Positions 1-8,433 of a stretch of 64,000 bases of DNA are shown piece by piece. The position numbers were made by a program, and so were the translations under genes. Numbering within the stretch: the first letter of the stretch is position 1; each line of letters begins with the position of its first letter. The notes beneath the pieces were generated by a model that was given only the letters and a program-made list of their open reading frames with translations, ran no database searches and was not told the DNA's origin. Location: contig NZ_JAUOQE010000017.1 of assembly GCF_030547545.1 (NCBI RefSeq), positions 1 through 64,000 on the forward strand, given 5' to 3'. This stretch comes from Amphritea sp. 1_MG-2023. GTDB taxonomy: Bacteria; Pseudomonadota; Gammaproteobacteria; Pseudomonadales; Balneatricaceae.

Positions 1-577
1 CTCCTACAAAAATACCGCACCGGTGGCGATGTTCAACGATGTTGATGTGATTAACCCGCTGGTGCGATTCGCATGCCCTCTGGGTACTCGTCGCGATTGA
101 AGCCCCCATCAAACACATCGGCGTGGGGCACGCCTCCTACAAAAATACCGCACCGGTGGCTATGTTCAACGATGTTGATGTGATTAACCCGTTGGTGCGG
201 CTCGCATGCCCTATGGGTACTCGTCGCGATTGAAGCACCCATCAAACACATCGGCGTGGGGCACGCCTCCTACAAAAATACCGCACCGGTGGCGATGTTC
301 AACGATGTTGATGTGATTAACCCGCTGGTGCGATTCGCATGCCTTCTGGGTACTCGTTGCGATTGAAGCACTCATCAAACACATCGGCGTGGGGCACGCC
401 TCCTACAAAAATATCGCAATGATGGCGATGTTCAACGATGTTGATGTGATTAACCCGTTGGTGCGGCTCGCATGCCCTCTGGGTACTCGTTGCGATTGAA
501 GCACCCAACAAACATATCGGCGTGGGGCACGCCTCCTACAAAAATACCGCACCGGTGGCGATGTTCAACGATGTTGA
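1..577. repeat. 133-bp tandem satellite array (four full copies plus a partial fifth)
   Basis: Copies start at 1, 134, 267, 400 and 533, so the period is exactly 133 bp. The last copy stops at about 577 and the left end is cut by the window edge, so the true copy number is unknown. Copies differ by scattered substitutions only. Read on the minus strand each unit contains GTAGGAGGCGTGCCCCACG, which resembles the REP-type palindromic cores common between genes of gammaproteobacteria. The period is not a multiple of three, and the short antisense frames that run through it look like chance. The array ends about 100 bp upstream of the first gene. I see no promoter or gene in it. Confidence 0.95.
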
Positions 578-681
578 TTGCTTATTAGAAGAGTACAATC
601 GGGTTTTATATTATTAAAACGCTTAGCAGGCGCTGTATGCCTGTGGTGTTGAGTGATTGTCTTTGAGGTGTTTGAGTCGTT

Positions 682-1473
682 ATGGCTTTATCGCGTGAAT
701 TTTATCGTTATGGGCCGGATGAACGGCAAGGTCATCCTGTTAGCTTTGTCGATGTCAGGAAGCGGTTTGATTTTAGATTTATTGGCATTGGTCGCTGGGT
801 GACGCAAGCGGAACAAAATCGCGCGGCGGGGTTATTTTATGATGCCTTGGTTGATCTAATGACGATTTTGCAATGCCCCGAGCCGTTGATCTCATTACGT
901 GGCAGCTTATCGTTACAATATGGTATTGGTGGCCGTCCAGGAGTTGCGGCTCATTATCAACCGTCGATGCGCTGCTTTTCATTGGCTAAAAATGCAGGCC
1001 CGGGCAGTATTGCACATGAGTGGTTTCATGCACTCGATCATTATCTCGGCGGGACGGCATTTACGGATGCGCCGGCAGGCATGTTTGCCTCAAAAGCGTG
1101 GTTAGCCGAGGCGACGCCGGTGGTTCACCCGTTGAATGATGATCTGTACGCGTGTTTCAAGCAGATTATGTTAGCTGAGGATGGTGAATCCCCAAGCCCG
1201 TTGTTTGAAGCATCCGTGCGGGTCGATCGGACGATGAATCAAGTATATTTCAGTCAGGCTGAGGAGTTATGTGCGAGAGCGTTTGAGGCGTTTGTGCAGG
1301 ATGCCGCTATTACGAATAGTTTCTTGGTCTCGGGGACTAAAATGACTGCCGAAGCCGAGCAGGGGTTGTATCCGCGAGGTGAGCAACGCGAACGTATCAA
1401 TTTGGCTTTTCAGCGTTACTTTAATCGTTTGGGCGCCGCCTTAAAGAGTGAAATGCATCGGCAATCGCGTTAA
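682..1473 (+). CDS. LPD1-domain (CLCA_X-type) putative zinc metallopeptidase-like protein
   Basis: A 263-residue protein. The middle third (about residues 70-130) holds a G-R-x-G-x-x-A-H-Y segment followed by H-E-W-F-H-A-L-D-H-Y, which is an HExxH-like zinc site with an extra downstream acidic/histidine pair. This arrangement matches what I know of the large polyvalent protein-associated domain LPD1 and of the chromosomal proteins named CLCA_X family. LPD1 normally sits inside very large phage or plasmid proteins, but here it is essentially the whole protein. No signal peptide or membrane segment is seen, so it is probably cytoplasmic. GAGGTG at 665-670 lies 11 bases before the ATG. Substrate and role are unknown; peptidase activity is inferred from the motif only. 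It is monocistronic beside the satellite array. Confidence 0.7.
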   Translation: MALSREFYRYGPDERQGHPVSFVDVRKRFDFRFIGIGRWVTQAEQNRAAGLFYDALVDLMTILQCPEPLISLRGSLSLQYGIGGRPGVAAHYQPSMRCFSLAKNAGPGSIAHEWFHALDHYLGGTAFTDAPAGMFASKAWLAEATPVVHPLNDDLYACFKQIMLAEDGESPSPLFEASVRVDRTMNQVYFSQAEELCARAFEAFVQDAAITNSFLVSGTKMTAEAEQGLYPRGEQRERINLAFQRYFNRLGAALKSEMHRQSR

Positions 1474-1518
1474 GGAATTAATGGGCTCATTATTGGGCTA
1501 GTTAAGGAGGCAGAGACA

Positions 1519-1614
1519 ATGAGGGTTAACGTGATATTAGCGTGGTGGTGTGGCGCAGCTGAAAACCCTCACCGCCTATGTTTTAGGGGGAGGGATAGCT
1601 ATTTTCAGTGGTGA
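1519..1614 (+). CDS. Possible 31-residue small protein with a strong ribosome site
   Basis: A short frame begins at ATG 1519 behind AAGGAGG at 1504-1510, an almost perfect Shine-Dalgarno with 8 bases of spacing. The product would be 31 residues, starting MRVNVILAWWCG and rich in Trp, Arg and Cys. It sits 45 bp downstream of the LPD1-type gene and could be co-transcribed with it. Only the ribosome site supports it: there is no recognised family and no strong codon signal over such a short length. It may be a leader peptide or a chance frame. Confidence 0.25.
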   Translation: MRVNVILAWWCGAAENPHRLCFRGRDSYFQW

Positions 1615-1641
1615 GTTGTCATTAGGTCGTAAAATGACTGG

Positions 1642-2451
1642 CTAGATGCGACTCAGTAACTCTGTTTTTTTCGCGTTGTATTCGCTTTCAGAGATAGCAC
1701 CCGCATCTTTTAGTTTTGCTAACTTTTCGATGATCTGCAGGGTCTCATCGATCGAGGTATTACTCGGAACCGGTGTGTTACTCGATTGAGTGTTGCTGAC
1801 CTGCGGCGGGTTGTCGATGGGGGCGTTATTGATCGGCGCATCGTTAAGCGGCGCGTTATTGTTCTGCGCCGGCTCGGCAAAGTTATTTTGTGGTGCGGGG
1901 GCCATGCCGGGGCCAGAGACAATGGGTAGACTATTGACGGCAATGGTACCGTATTGGCTACTAAAGGTTAGCGAGGTATCGCCGCCTTGCTGTTGGCTAA
2001 CACCGCTAATATGGTTGTCTAGAGTGTTATAAACCGTTACTTGACCATTGAGTTCAACGGCTAAACGGTTTGGAAACACGGCGTAACGAATATTATTTTG
2101 TGCCCCACTACTAAACGGTTGGCCTAAATCGACGGGCCACCATTGATTACTGCCGGGTGTGCCTTGTGGAATAGGCACAAAGATTTGTAGATTCGCTAGA
2201 CCGTTGGCTAGCTCGTTGCACAGATTATCTACGGTGTTTTTCAGGCCGTTATTGAACATATCGCCAACCATGATCATGCCGCCACGCATCCATTGACCGC
2301 TACCGCCCAATTCTGGGCAATTAAATTGCGCCATACTGCCAGAACCGTTATTGACGGCGATTAGCATATGCACAACGGCATCGTAGCTAAGGTTGTATTT
2401 TTGACTCAGATTGTTGACGAGTTGTTGCCCGTCGGCTGTTAAGTTTTGCAT
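1642..2451 (-). CDS. SHOCT-domain protein of unknown function
   Basis: A 269-residue protein with no signal peptide or membrane segment. Residues 1-170 form an unrecognised globular region. Residues 175-235 are low-complexity, rich in Asn, Pro, Ala and Ser, and look like a flexible linker. The last 30 residues (L-x-x-L-x-x-A-G-x-I-S-E-S-E-Y-x-x-K-K-x-E-L-L) are a clear SHOCT short C-terminal helical domain, a module that usually ends proteins of otherwise unrelated architecture. The gene is monocistronic and convergent with the LPD1-type gene. Function cannot be assigned; the SHOCT assignment is confident. Confidence 0.7.
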   Translation of the reverse strand: MQNLTADGQQLVNNLSQKYNLSYDAVVHMLIAVNNGSGSMAQFNCPELGGSGQWMRGGMIMVGDMFNNGLKNTVDNLCNELANGLANLQIFVPIPQGTPGSNQWWPVDLGQPFSSGAQNNIRYAVFPNRLAVELNGQVTVYNTLDNHISGVSQQQGGDTSLTFSSQYGTIAVNSLPIVSGPGMAPAPQNNFAEPAQNNNAPLNDAPINNAPIDNPPQVSNTQSSNTPVPSNTSIDETLQIIEKLAKLKDAGAISESEYNAKKTELLSRI

Positions 2452-2592
2452 AATTGGCTCTTTTATCAGTGAATAAACGGAGAGCTGTTCAGCATGGTGT
2501 TGTTGGCAGGTTCCGTAGAAGCTTCAGTCTAACATAATGCAGAATAATAAAATGTGACAGATAGGGGTAAGTGGGCGGATATTGACATTTCT

Positions 2593-2623
2593 ATCGCCTG
2601 AGTTATCGATATAGGCGATTTTT
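2593..2623 (+). terminator. Terminator-like hairpin without an obvious upstream gene
   Basis: ATCGCCT (2593-2599) pairs with AGGCGAT (2613-2619) and is followed by five T residues. On the plus strand no coding gene precedes it, since the SHOCT gene runs the other way. It is either a chance hairpin or the end of an unannotated short plus-strand transcript from the 2452-2592 interval. Confidence 0.35.
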
Positions 2624-2737
2624 AGCTGTTTTATCGCATATATGCCGAGGTTTTTATAACTTTGACGCTGTGCGGCCATTTTAAATGGCGCGCTACCATC
2701 AATCGATTTAACGTTGTCACGTTAGGGTTGCGTGAAG

Positions 2738-2767
2738 GTTGCTAATGATGATCAAACCATTAGCAAC
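2738..2767. promoter_or_regulatory. Perfect 10-bp inverted repeat
   Basis: GTTGCTAATG and CATTAGCAAC flank a 10-base centre. There is no T-run, so this is more like a protein-binding site or mRNA hairpin than a terminator. It lies about 330 bp upstream of the CoA-transferase start. The regulator is unknown. Confidence 0.4.
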
Positions 2768-3099
2768 AAGGCTGGGTCAATCATCTAAACGATGCGCCAT
2801 CCTTTTTCGCCGTCACTGTTGATATAAAGGCTATTGATCGCGAAAGATTTTTTAGAGTGTTTGTCTATTTTTTTGCGTGTTGCTAGCGCCTTGATTTTAT
2901 TATTGATCGCGACAATTCGCCTATTTTTCTTAGGGTATATACAACCTAGGTCGTATTTCGACTTATTCTCGCTGAGGTAAAGTACACCGCAACTTATGTT
3001 AGGCCCTCTTCGTTCGGCTGTAGTGCGTTTGATTATTACCTATTTAATGTGCTTCAAGCCCCGATTTATTATTCAAAGAAAGTTTTATTTGGAGTATGC

Positions 3100-4611
3100 A
3101 TGTTTTCTCAGTCGCGTGTTGAATGTCCAATTTTGCGCAAAAAAATAATGTCCGCCGATGAGGCTGTTGCCTTCTTACAAGACCGCGATACGGTCGGGAT
3201 GAGTGGTTTTACGGGGGCGGGTTATCCTAAGTCTATCCCTGGGGCACTGGTTAAAAAAGCCAAAGCATTACAAGATTTAGGTCAGAAATTTAGAATTAAC
3301 CTGTGGACAGGGGCATCGACTGCACCAGAGTTAGATGGCGTACTTGCTGAGGTCGATGGCATCAGTATGCGTCTACCGTATCAATCGGATCCTATTTGTC
3401 GTCAACAAATCAATCAAGGTGTGATGGATTATGTTGATATGCACTTATCCGAAGTGTCGCAGTATGCGTGGTCTGGCTTTCTCGGCAAACTGGATGTCGC
3501 TGTGATTGAGGTGGCTGCGATTCATGCCGATGGCCGCATCGTGCCATCATCATCGGTGGGCAACAATAAGACTTGGGTAGAACAAGCGGATAAGGTCATT
3601 TTAGAAGTGAATGATCAGCAAAGCATCAAGCTAGAAGGGATGCATGATATTTATTACGGTACTGCTCTGCCGCCTAACCGTAAACCGATTATGATTAACA
3701 CGCCGGCGGATCGTATTGGTGAACAGTATCTATCTATCCCCTTAGAGAAAATTGTCGCGGTTGTCGAAACATCGGCGCCAGACCGTAACAGTGCGTTTAC
3801 GCCTCCAGATGAGGTCTCGACGCAAATAGCGGAACATATTCTCGATTTCTTTGCTCACGAAATTAAAGCTGGACGGTTACCGAAAGAGCTATTGCCGCTG
3901 CAATCCGGTGTTGGCAACATTCCCAACGCGGTTTTAAGCGGGCTGGAGCGGGGCGGTTATAAAAACTTGAGCGCGTATACCGAAGTAATACAAGACGGTA
4001 TGTTGCATATGCTTAAGTCGGGTACGTTGTCGGTGGCATCAGCAACCGCTTTCTCGTTAAGCCCAGTGGCGTTGGCTGAGCTGAATGAAAATATCGATTT
4101 TTATCGTGAAAAAATCATTCTACGTCAGCAGGATATTAGTAATCATCCTGAAATCGTTAGACGCTTAGGTATCATCGCCATGAACGGTCTGATCGAGGCT
4201 GATATCTACGGCAATGTGAACTCAACCCATATTATGGGCTCGCGTATTATGAACGGTATCGGTGGTTCGGGTGATTTTGCGCGTAATGGTTCTTTATCTA
4301 TCTTTATGACGCCTTCAACGGCTAAGAATGGCGCTATCTCTGCGATCGTTCCGATGGCGTCTCATGTCGATCATACAGAGCATGATGTGAAAGTAATCGT
4401 CACCGAGCAAGGCTTAGCCGATTTAAGAGGTTTGTCGCCGCGTCAGCGAGCTGAAGTGGTTATCGAAAAGTGCGCGCATCCTATGTATCGCGATCGTCTA
4501 AGAGATTATTACGAGCGTGCGTGTGCGAGTAAGCGAGGCATGCATACGCCACATATTCTCAGTGAAGCGCTAAGCTGGCATGAGAATTTTGAAACGAAGG
4601 GTGAAATGTAA
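3100..4611 (+). CDS. Acetyl-CoA hydrolase / succinyl-CoA:acetate CoA-transferase family protein
   Basis: A 503-residue protein of the class I CoA-transferase family that includes AarC, Cat1 and SpcC, which exchange CoA between succinyl-CoA and acetate in the cytoplasm. Visible marks are the GVGNIPNAV glycine-rich loop and the motif Y-T-E-V-I-Q-D-G, whose Glu is residue 295 from the chosen start. This matches the catalytic Glu near 294 known in AarC. The start is the ATG at 3100, preceded by GGAG at 3091-3094; an in-frame ATG at 3049 lacks a ribosome site and would add 17 non-conserved residues. It is monocistronic and followed by a terminator. Which acyl-CoA it prefers cannot be read from the sequence. 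Confidence 0.9.
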   Translation: MFSQSRVECPILRKKIMSADEAVAFLQDRDTVGMSGFTGAGYPKSIPGALVKKAKALQDLGQKFRINLWTGASTAPELDGVLAEVDGISMRLPYQSDPICRQQINQGVMDYVDMHLSEVSQYAWSGFLGKLDVAVIEVAAIHADGRIVPSSSVGNNKTWVEQADKVILEVNDQQSIKLEGMHDIYYGTALPPNRKPIMINTPADRIGEQYLSIPLEKIVAVVETSAPDRNSAFTPPDEVSTQIAEHILDFFAHEIKAGRLPKELLPLQSGVGNIPNAVLSGLERGGYKNLSAYTEVIQDGMLHMLKSGTLSVASATAFSLSPVALAELNENIDFYREKIILRQQDISNHPEIVRRLGIIAMNGLIEADIYGNVNSTHIMGSRIMNGIGGSGDFARNGSLSIFMTPSTAKNGAISAIVPMASHVDHTEHDVKVIVTEQGLADLRGLSPRQRAEVVIEKCAHPMYRDRLRDYYERACASKRGMHTPHILSEALSWHENFETKGEM

Positions 4612-4637
4612 CGCTTCATTCACTTAACGTTATTGCT

Positions 4638-4667
4638 GAGGGCTCCTATTTGGGGCCCTCTTTATTT
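4638..4667 (+). terminator. Rho-independent terminator after the CoA-transferase gene
   Basis: GAGGGC pairs with GCCCTC across an 11-base loop, followed by TTTATTT. It starts about 25 bp after the stop codon. Confidence 0.75.
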
Positions 4668-4695
4668 GATCTTCTGCCTACGCGAATTAATGAAG

Positions 4696-4748
4696 TATCC
4701 ATCTTATAACGCACCCGTCTCATAAGGCATCAGTCTTATCACGCATCG
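4696..4748. repeat. Degenerate 15-bp tandem repeat (about three units)
   Basis: Units resemble CATCTTATAACGCAC, CGTCTCATAAGGCAT and CAGTCTTATCACGCAT. They sit in the 358-bp spacer (4668-5025) between the CoA-transferase terminator and the PHA synthase gene. Nothing else in that spacer could be supported, although the promoter of the PHA synthase must lie there. Confidence 0.45.
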
Positions 4749-5025
4749 TGAGGATGGTGCGCTAAGCAGGCGGATGGGTTGCCGTCAATGTCTGCAACCG
4801 ACGTGATATCCGTGCTGATAGCTTTCCGATCAGTATTGAGTCGTTATTTAACCCCGAGATTGATTGTGTCTATTGTCGCGAGTTTGAGCTATATTTTTGC
4901 TGTCTAACTCGAATTGTCAATGTGTGACGTATTAACACTCGAACGATTGGCTTTCTGAGACTTGATATCAAAGGCCTGTTTGATCCACTATGGATCTATG
5001 CTAATTCTAAGAGGTAGCCTTCACC

Positions 5026-6810
5026 ATGGAATGGATATCCCCATCTTCCACCCCCACCACCAAGCAGTTACTCACGTTAAGTCAGTTGTCGGGCGTTAAT
5101 AATAGCTTCAGACTCGATACCTCTGTCGAGTGGAAGAGTGATTTGGCAGGCCAATGGCTAGCGGCGATGCAGCAGTATTCGCGTGAGTTAACCAAGTTAA
5201 ACAGCGTGTTACCCAATGGTTCGATACCGTCACTCAATGTTGATATGACTCAGCAATGGCTGCAAAGCTTTCTCTTCAAGCCTATTCGGGAAAAAGCTCA
5301 GCAAGCGGTATTAAAGAACAACGATCCCGATCTGTTTAAACAACAGAATCTGGATATCGAAGCCCAGTATGCCAAGTTAACCTCAGAACTCTGCGATCAG
5401 TGCTTTGAAGGTGCCCATTTCTCTCCCACGCGGGCGGCTAATATCTTTACTGATCCGCAGCAAAGTCAGCAATTTTATAGCTGTTTGTTCAAAATGGCGG
5501 CGCTTGAGTATCAGTATAATAGCCTCGGTTTGACACGTTTAACGGCACAAAAAGAGCTACTGATTAGTTTACTGATTTTGATTACCGACACGCCGGCGAT
5601 CGATCCGCAACCCTATCGTCAATATGCGAACAATCAACCACTCGATAGCTTTGAAGAATATCGGGCTAAATGTCAGCTACGCCTAGAGAAGCTCTATCAG
5701 CAACAGGCGTTTGATCTCGTATATTTTAGCGAGCACTCGGCTGATGCTAAATTAGGTTGCTGCGATTTTACGGTGGTGCAAGATTCCCTGTTACATGGTG
5801 TACAATTACGTTTTTACCCCTGCCAGCAGCCGGCAGCGGATCACAAACCGATTATTTATCTCAGTAGTCCATTAATCAATCGTGCTGAAATTTTTGATTT
5901 AGCCCCAGGAAAATCGGTTATTGAGGGGCTACAGAAGAGTGGCCATCATGTTTATTTGGTCGACTATAGTCAGGCGGGTGATCAAGATTCTGGTAAAGGT
6001 CTCGATTTCTTAGGCAAAACAATTCACGATCGCTATTTGGATTTAATCAAACAGTATCATCCTGAACAGCAGATCCATGCGATGGGCTATTGTATGGGCG
6101 GTACCTTGTTTCTGACTTATCTTGCTCGCCGGGCAGAAGAGCGTCAGGCTCAAGGGCTGACGATGGATATTACTAAGTTAGTACTGATGGCCACCCCGAT
6201 ATTGTTTGATGATGCTAACAGCGGTCATGGGCCGATGCGGGCGCTTATTCGAGACAGTTACGATAAGGATCTACTCAATCAGATGTTTGATGGCGTTAAT
6301 ATCCCGCCACAGCTGATTGAAGCTGGTATGCATAAGATTCAGCCCGGTGTTCGCTACACAGTGAGTCATGGTTTTTATGATCGAGCCTCTTTCGAGGGCG
6401 CGATTGAAGATGCCGCGCCATTTCTCAATTGGTTAAATCATGGCACGCGTTTTCCATCGAAAGCGCATCAAGAGTGGATTGAAAAAATCTTTATCAATAA
6501 TCAAATTTGGCGAGGCGAGTACTGTCTATCTTCCACTGTTCCGGCGTTGGATGGTCAACCGGTTGATATGCATGCGCTTACCCGTGCCGGTGTGCGGATC
6601 ATGGATTATCGAGGGTTACGCGACCCTATCTCACCCGCCGGATCATGTATCGCCAGCGAAACATGGGGTGTTGGTTCGGATGGTCAGAGCGAAACTACTG
6701 ACGGTCTAAACCGAACCATTGAAAAAAATATTGGCCATATCTTCGTTGTCAGTCGCAAGTTATTGGCGGAATACTTGGATCATGCGCTGCAATTTTATGA
6801 ATCTGCTTAG
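5026..6810 (+). CDS. phaC: Poly(3-hydroxyalkanoate) synthase family protein
   Basis: A 594-residue cytoplasmic enzyme that polymerises hydroxyacyl-CoA into polyhydroxyalkanoate at the granule surface. The nucleophile elbow G-Y-C-M-G-G places the catalytic Cys at residue 356. The expected Asp is in G-L-R-D-P-I-S-P (residue 533) and the His in K-N-I-G-H-I-F (residue 571), so the triad is complete. The N-terminal 230 residues are Gln/Leu-rich and helical, as in class I synthases, but lack the familiar opening, so this is a divergent member. AAGAGG lies upstream of the ATG. No phaA, phaB, phaR or phasin gene lies beside it; the upstream CoA-transferase is separated by a terminator. The triad makes the family assignment firm; the monomer range is unknown. 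Confidence 0.85.
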   Translation: MEWISPSSTPTTKQLLTLSQLSGVNNSFRLDTSVEWKSDLAGQWLAAMQQYSRELTKLNSVLPNGSIPSLNVDMTQQWLQSFLFKPIREKAQQAVLKNNDPDLFKQQNLDIEAQYAKLTSELCDQCFEGAHFSPTRAANIFTDPQQSQQFYSCLFKMAALEYQYNSLGLTRLTAQKELLISLLILITDTPAIDPQPYRQYANNQPLDSFEEYRAKCQLRLEKLYQQQAFDLVYFSEHSADAKLGCCDFTVVQDSLLHGVQLRFYPCQQPAADHKPIIYLSSPLINRAEIFDLAPGKSVIEGLQKSGHHVYLVDYSQAGDQDSGKGLDFLGKTIHDRYLDLIKQYHPEQQIHAMGYCMGGTLFLTYLARRAEERQAQGLTMDITKLVLMATPILFDDANSGHGPMRALIRDSYDKDLLNQMFDGVNIPPQLIEAGMHKIQPGVRYTVSHGFYDRASFEGAIEDAAPFLNWLNHGTRFPSKAHQEWIEKIFINNQIWRGEYCLSSTVPALDGQPVDMHALTRAGVRIMDYRGLRDPISPAGSCIASETWGVGSDGQSETTDGLNRTIEKNIGHIFVVSRKLLAEYLDHALQFYESA

Positions 6811-6824
6811 CCCTATAGTGTTAT

Positions 6825-8021
6825 TTAACAAGCCACTGCTTTAGGTTTCTTTTGGTAGAGTAAAAATCGCAGCGTAGGCCCGGTTGTTGCGCAGCCAAAC
6901 ATAATCATAGCCATGGGCAGGGGCGTACCATCGCCTAAAAGCCCGACTAACGAGCCGCTTAGCGCGCCCGTTGCAAAGCCTAAAGCGCCGAGTAAGGCTA
7001 TGGCGGTTGCGCTATTGGTTGGGAAAAACTCGACCGTGCTGGCCATACAGTTTGGCATCAGCAGCCCCTGCATACCGACAAACAGCATGACCATTAGCAC
7101 GGTTGGATACAGTGATGGCGAACTACTGAGCCAAATATAACTGAATAATAATGCGCCGATTAAGAACTGAATCGCTTGCCCCACACTGAGTAAGGTATGA
7201 GGTGAGAAGCGCGTTAACAGCCTCATGTTGAGTCGGTTCATGACCACCATGGTGATGATATTGGCACCAAACAGTAGCGGAAATAATGCTTCTGACGCAC
7301 CGAAGTATTCCATGTAAACGGAGGGGGAGCCGGTGATAAAGGCAAACATACCGCCAAAGGTAAAGGCGGCTGAAAAAATAAAGCCGAGGGCTTGCCTGTG
7401 CTTTAATACCATCCAATAGCGTTTGAGAAAGTGAGTTTTTTCTGGTTGCTTGATGCGGGTTTCAGGTAGTCTGAAAAAGATAGTGATCAGCATCATCAGC
7501 GCATAGCTTAATAAGAAAATAAAAATAGAACGCCAGCCATCCAATTTTAAAATTAACATTCCAATGACCGGCGCCATTAACGGCGCAAACATCATAATGA
7601 GGCCCATACGGGACATATTACGGGCGCTGTCGATGCCACTGCTGACATCTCGGATTACCGCCGCCGGGTTGACAACCGTCATACCGCCACCAATTGCTTG
7701 AAGCACTCTAAATAGCCATAGCCATTCGATTGAGGGTGTAAAGATGATCGCTAATGAGGCGCTACAAAAGAGTATCAGGCCGACAAAAATGGCGCAGCGG
7801 CGACCATAGTGATCAGAAAAAGGGCCACCGATTAATTGCCCAATGCTGAACCCCCCTAAGAATAGGCTGATCGATAATTCGACATTATGCACGGATGTAT
7901 CCAGTGCTGTTGCCATCGAGGGGATAGCCGGTAGGTAGGCATCGGTTGCAAAAGGAGCCATGGCTGTCAGACCGGCGAGCATGAGTATGAGTCCGGGGAT
8001 GGGGCGTATGCTCTCTTTCAT
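6825..8021 (-). CDS. Bcr/CflA-type drug resistance MFS exporter
   Basis: A 12-helix major facilitator protein of about 398 residues from the chosen start. The N-terminal F-A-T-D-A-Y-L-P-A-I-P segment and the G-G-P-F-S-D-H-Y-G-R-R loop-2/3 signature are typical of the Bcr/CflA subfamily, proton-driven inner-membrane exporters of drugs such as bicyclomycin or chloramphenicol. The start is taken at 8021, with GAGAG just upstream. A longer frame beginning at 8069 would start inside the transposon-like element at 8050-8143 and is rejected. The gene is convergent with phaC, with only 14 bp between stops. Substrate is unknown. Confidence 0.85.
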   Translation of the reverse strand: MKESIRPIPGLILMLAGLTAMAPFATDAYLPAIPSMATALDTSVHNVELSISLFLGGFSIGQLIGGPFSDHYGRRCAIFVGLILFCSASLAIIFTPSIEWLWLFRVLQAIGGGMTVVNPAAVIRDVSSGIDSARNMSRMGLIMMFAPLMAPVIGMLILKLDGWRSIFIFLLSYALMMLITIFFRLPETRIKQPEKTHFLKRYWMVLKHRQALGFIFSAAFTFGGMFAFITGSPSVYMEYFGASEALFPLLFGANIITMVVMNRLNMRLLTRFSPHTLLSVGQAIQFLIGALLFSYIWLSSSPSLYPTVLMVMLFVGMQGLLMPNCMASTVEFFPTNSATAIALLGALGFATGALSGSLVGLLGDGTPLPMAMIMFGCATTGPTLRFLLYQKKPKAVAC

Positions 8022-8049
8022 GAAGCTCTCATTGCAGGTGATTAGATAG

Positions 8050-8143
8050 GGAAGGTGCGAATAAGTCAATTACGCCTCTGGCTTTCGCGTATCTGGCCAT
8101 TCTAATGTCCGCAGAGAATATAACGGACTTATTCGCACCTTCC
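8050..8143. mobile_element. 94-bp MITE with IS5-type ends
   Basis: Terminal inverted repeats GGAAGGTGCGAATAAGT and its complement bound a 94-bp element with no coding capacity. The flanks are ATAG at 8046-8049 and ATAG at 8144-8147, a perfect 4-bp target duplication. The ends match my recollection of the insertion sequence IS5. It sits about 30 bp upstream of the exporter start, where its promoter or leader should be. A copy in reverse orientation at 36135-36228 differs at a single base. Confidence 0.9.
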
Positions 8144-8433
8144 ATAGATAAAGGAGAACGAGTATAGCAAGATTATGACGATAAAATGGAGATCTAATAA
8201 GGAAAAATATAGCTGATTAGGCTGCCTAGCATTTGCAGGCAACCTAGCAGGTAACCTAGCGGGATAACGTCTGTAAGCGGTATGCACTAGCACCGATTCA
8301 GCGCGATTCAAACCGCCAGCAATCGCCGCTCAGTGAGTCAAACTGAGCGCAACGCATAGTCCCGCGACTCAGATCATGTGAGAGGCGGGGCTGAACAGAA
8401 CACTTACCTGTAAACGTCTATCAACTCGCTGAC
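8144..8433. other. Intergenic region with one palindrome
   Basis: No gene is supported here. A perfect 8-bp inverted repeat, CGCTCAGT and ACTGAGCG around a 7-base loop, lies at 8327-8349 without a T-run, about 85 bp downstream of the nemA-like stop. Short direct repeats of AACCTAGC occur near 8240-8262. Confidence 0.4.

Larger units (their letters stand above)
2452..3099. other. 648-bp intergenic region between the SHOCT gene and the CoA-transferase gene
   Basis: This divergent spacer holds promoters for both neighbours but no frame I can support. It contains a terminator-like hairpin (2593-2623) and a perfect 10-bp inverted repeat (2738-2767), listed separately. The right part (2860-2990) is AT-rich. 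I could not define promoter boxes confidently. Confidence 0.5.

Noticed and set aside
51-511. Two similar 64-66-residue antisense frames in the satellite
   Set aside because: They simply read through the repeat units; the 133-bp period is not a multiple of three and there is no ribosome site.
1-577. CRISPR-like array
   Set aside because: The whole 133-bp unit is repeated without variable spacers, so it is a satellite, not repeat-spacer DNA; no cas genes are present.
8129-8311. 60-residue minus-strand frame next to the MITE
   Set aside because: It reads into the MITE end and a low-complexity Pro/Arg stretch; no ribosome site.
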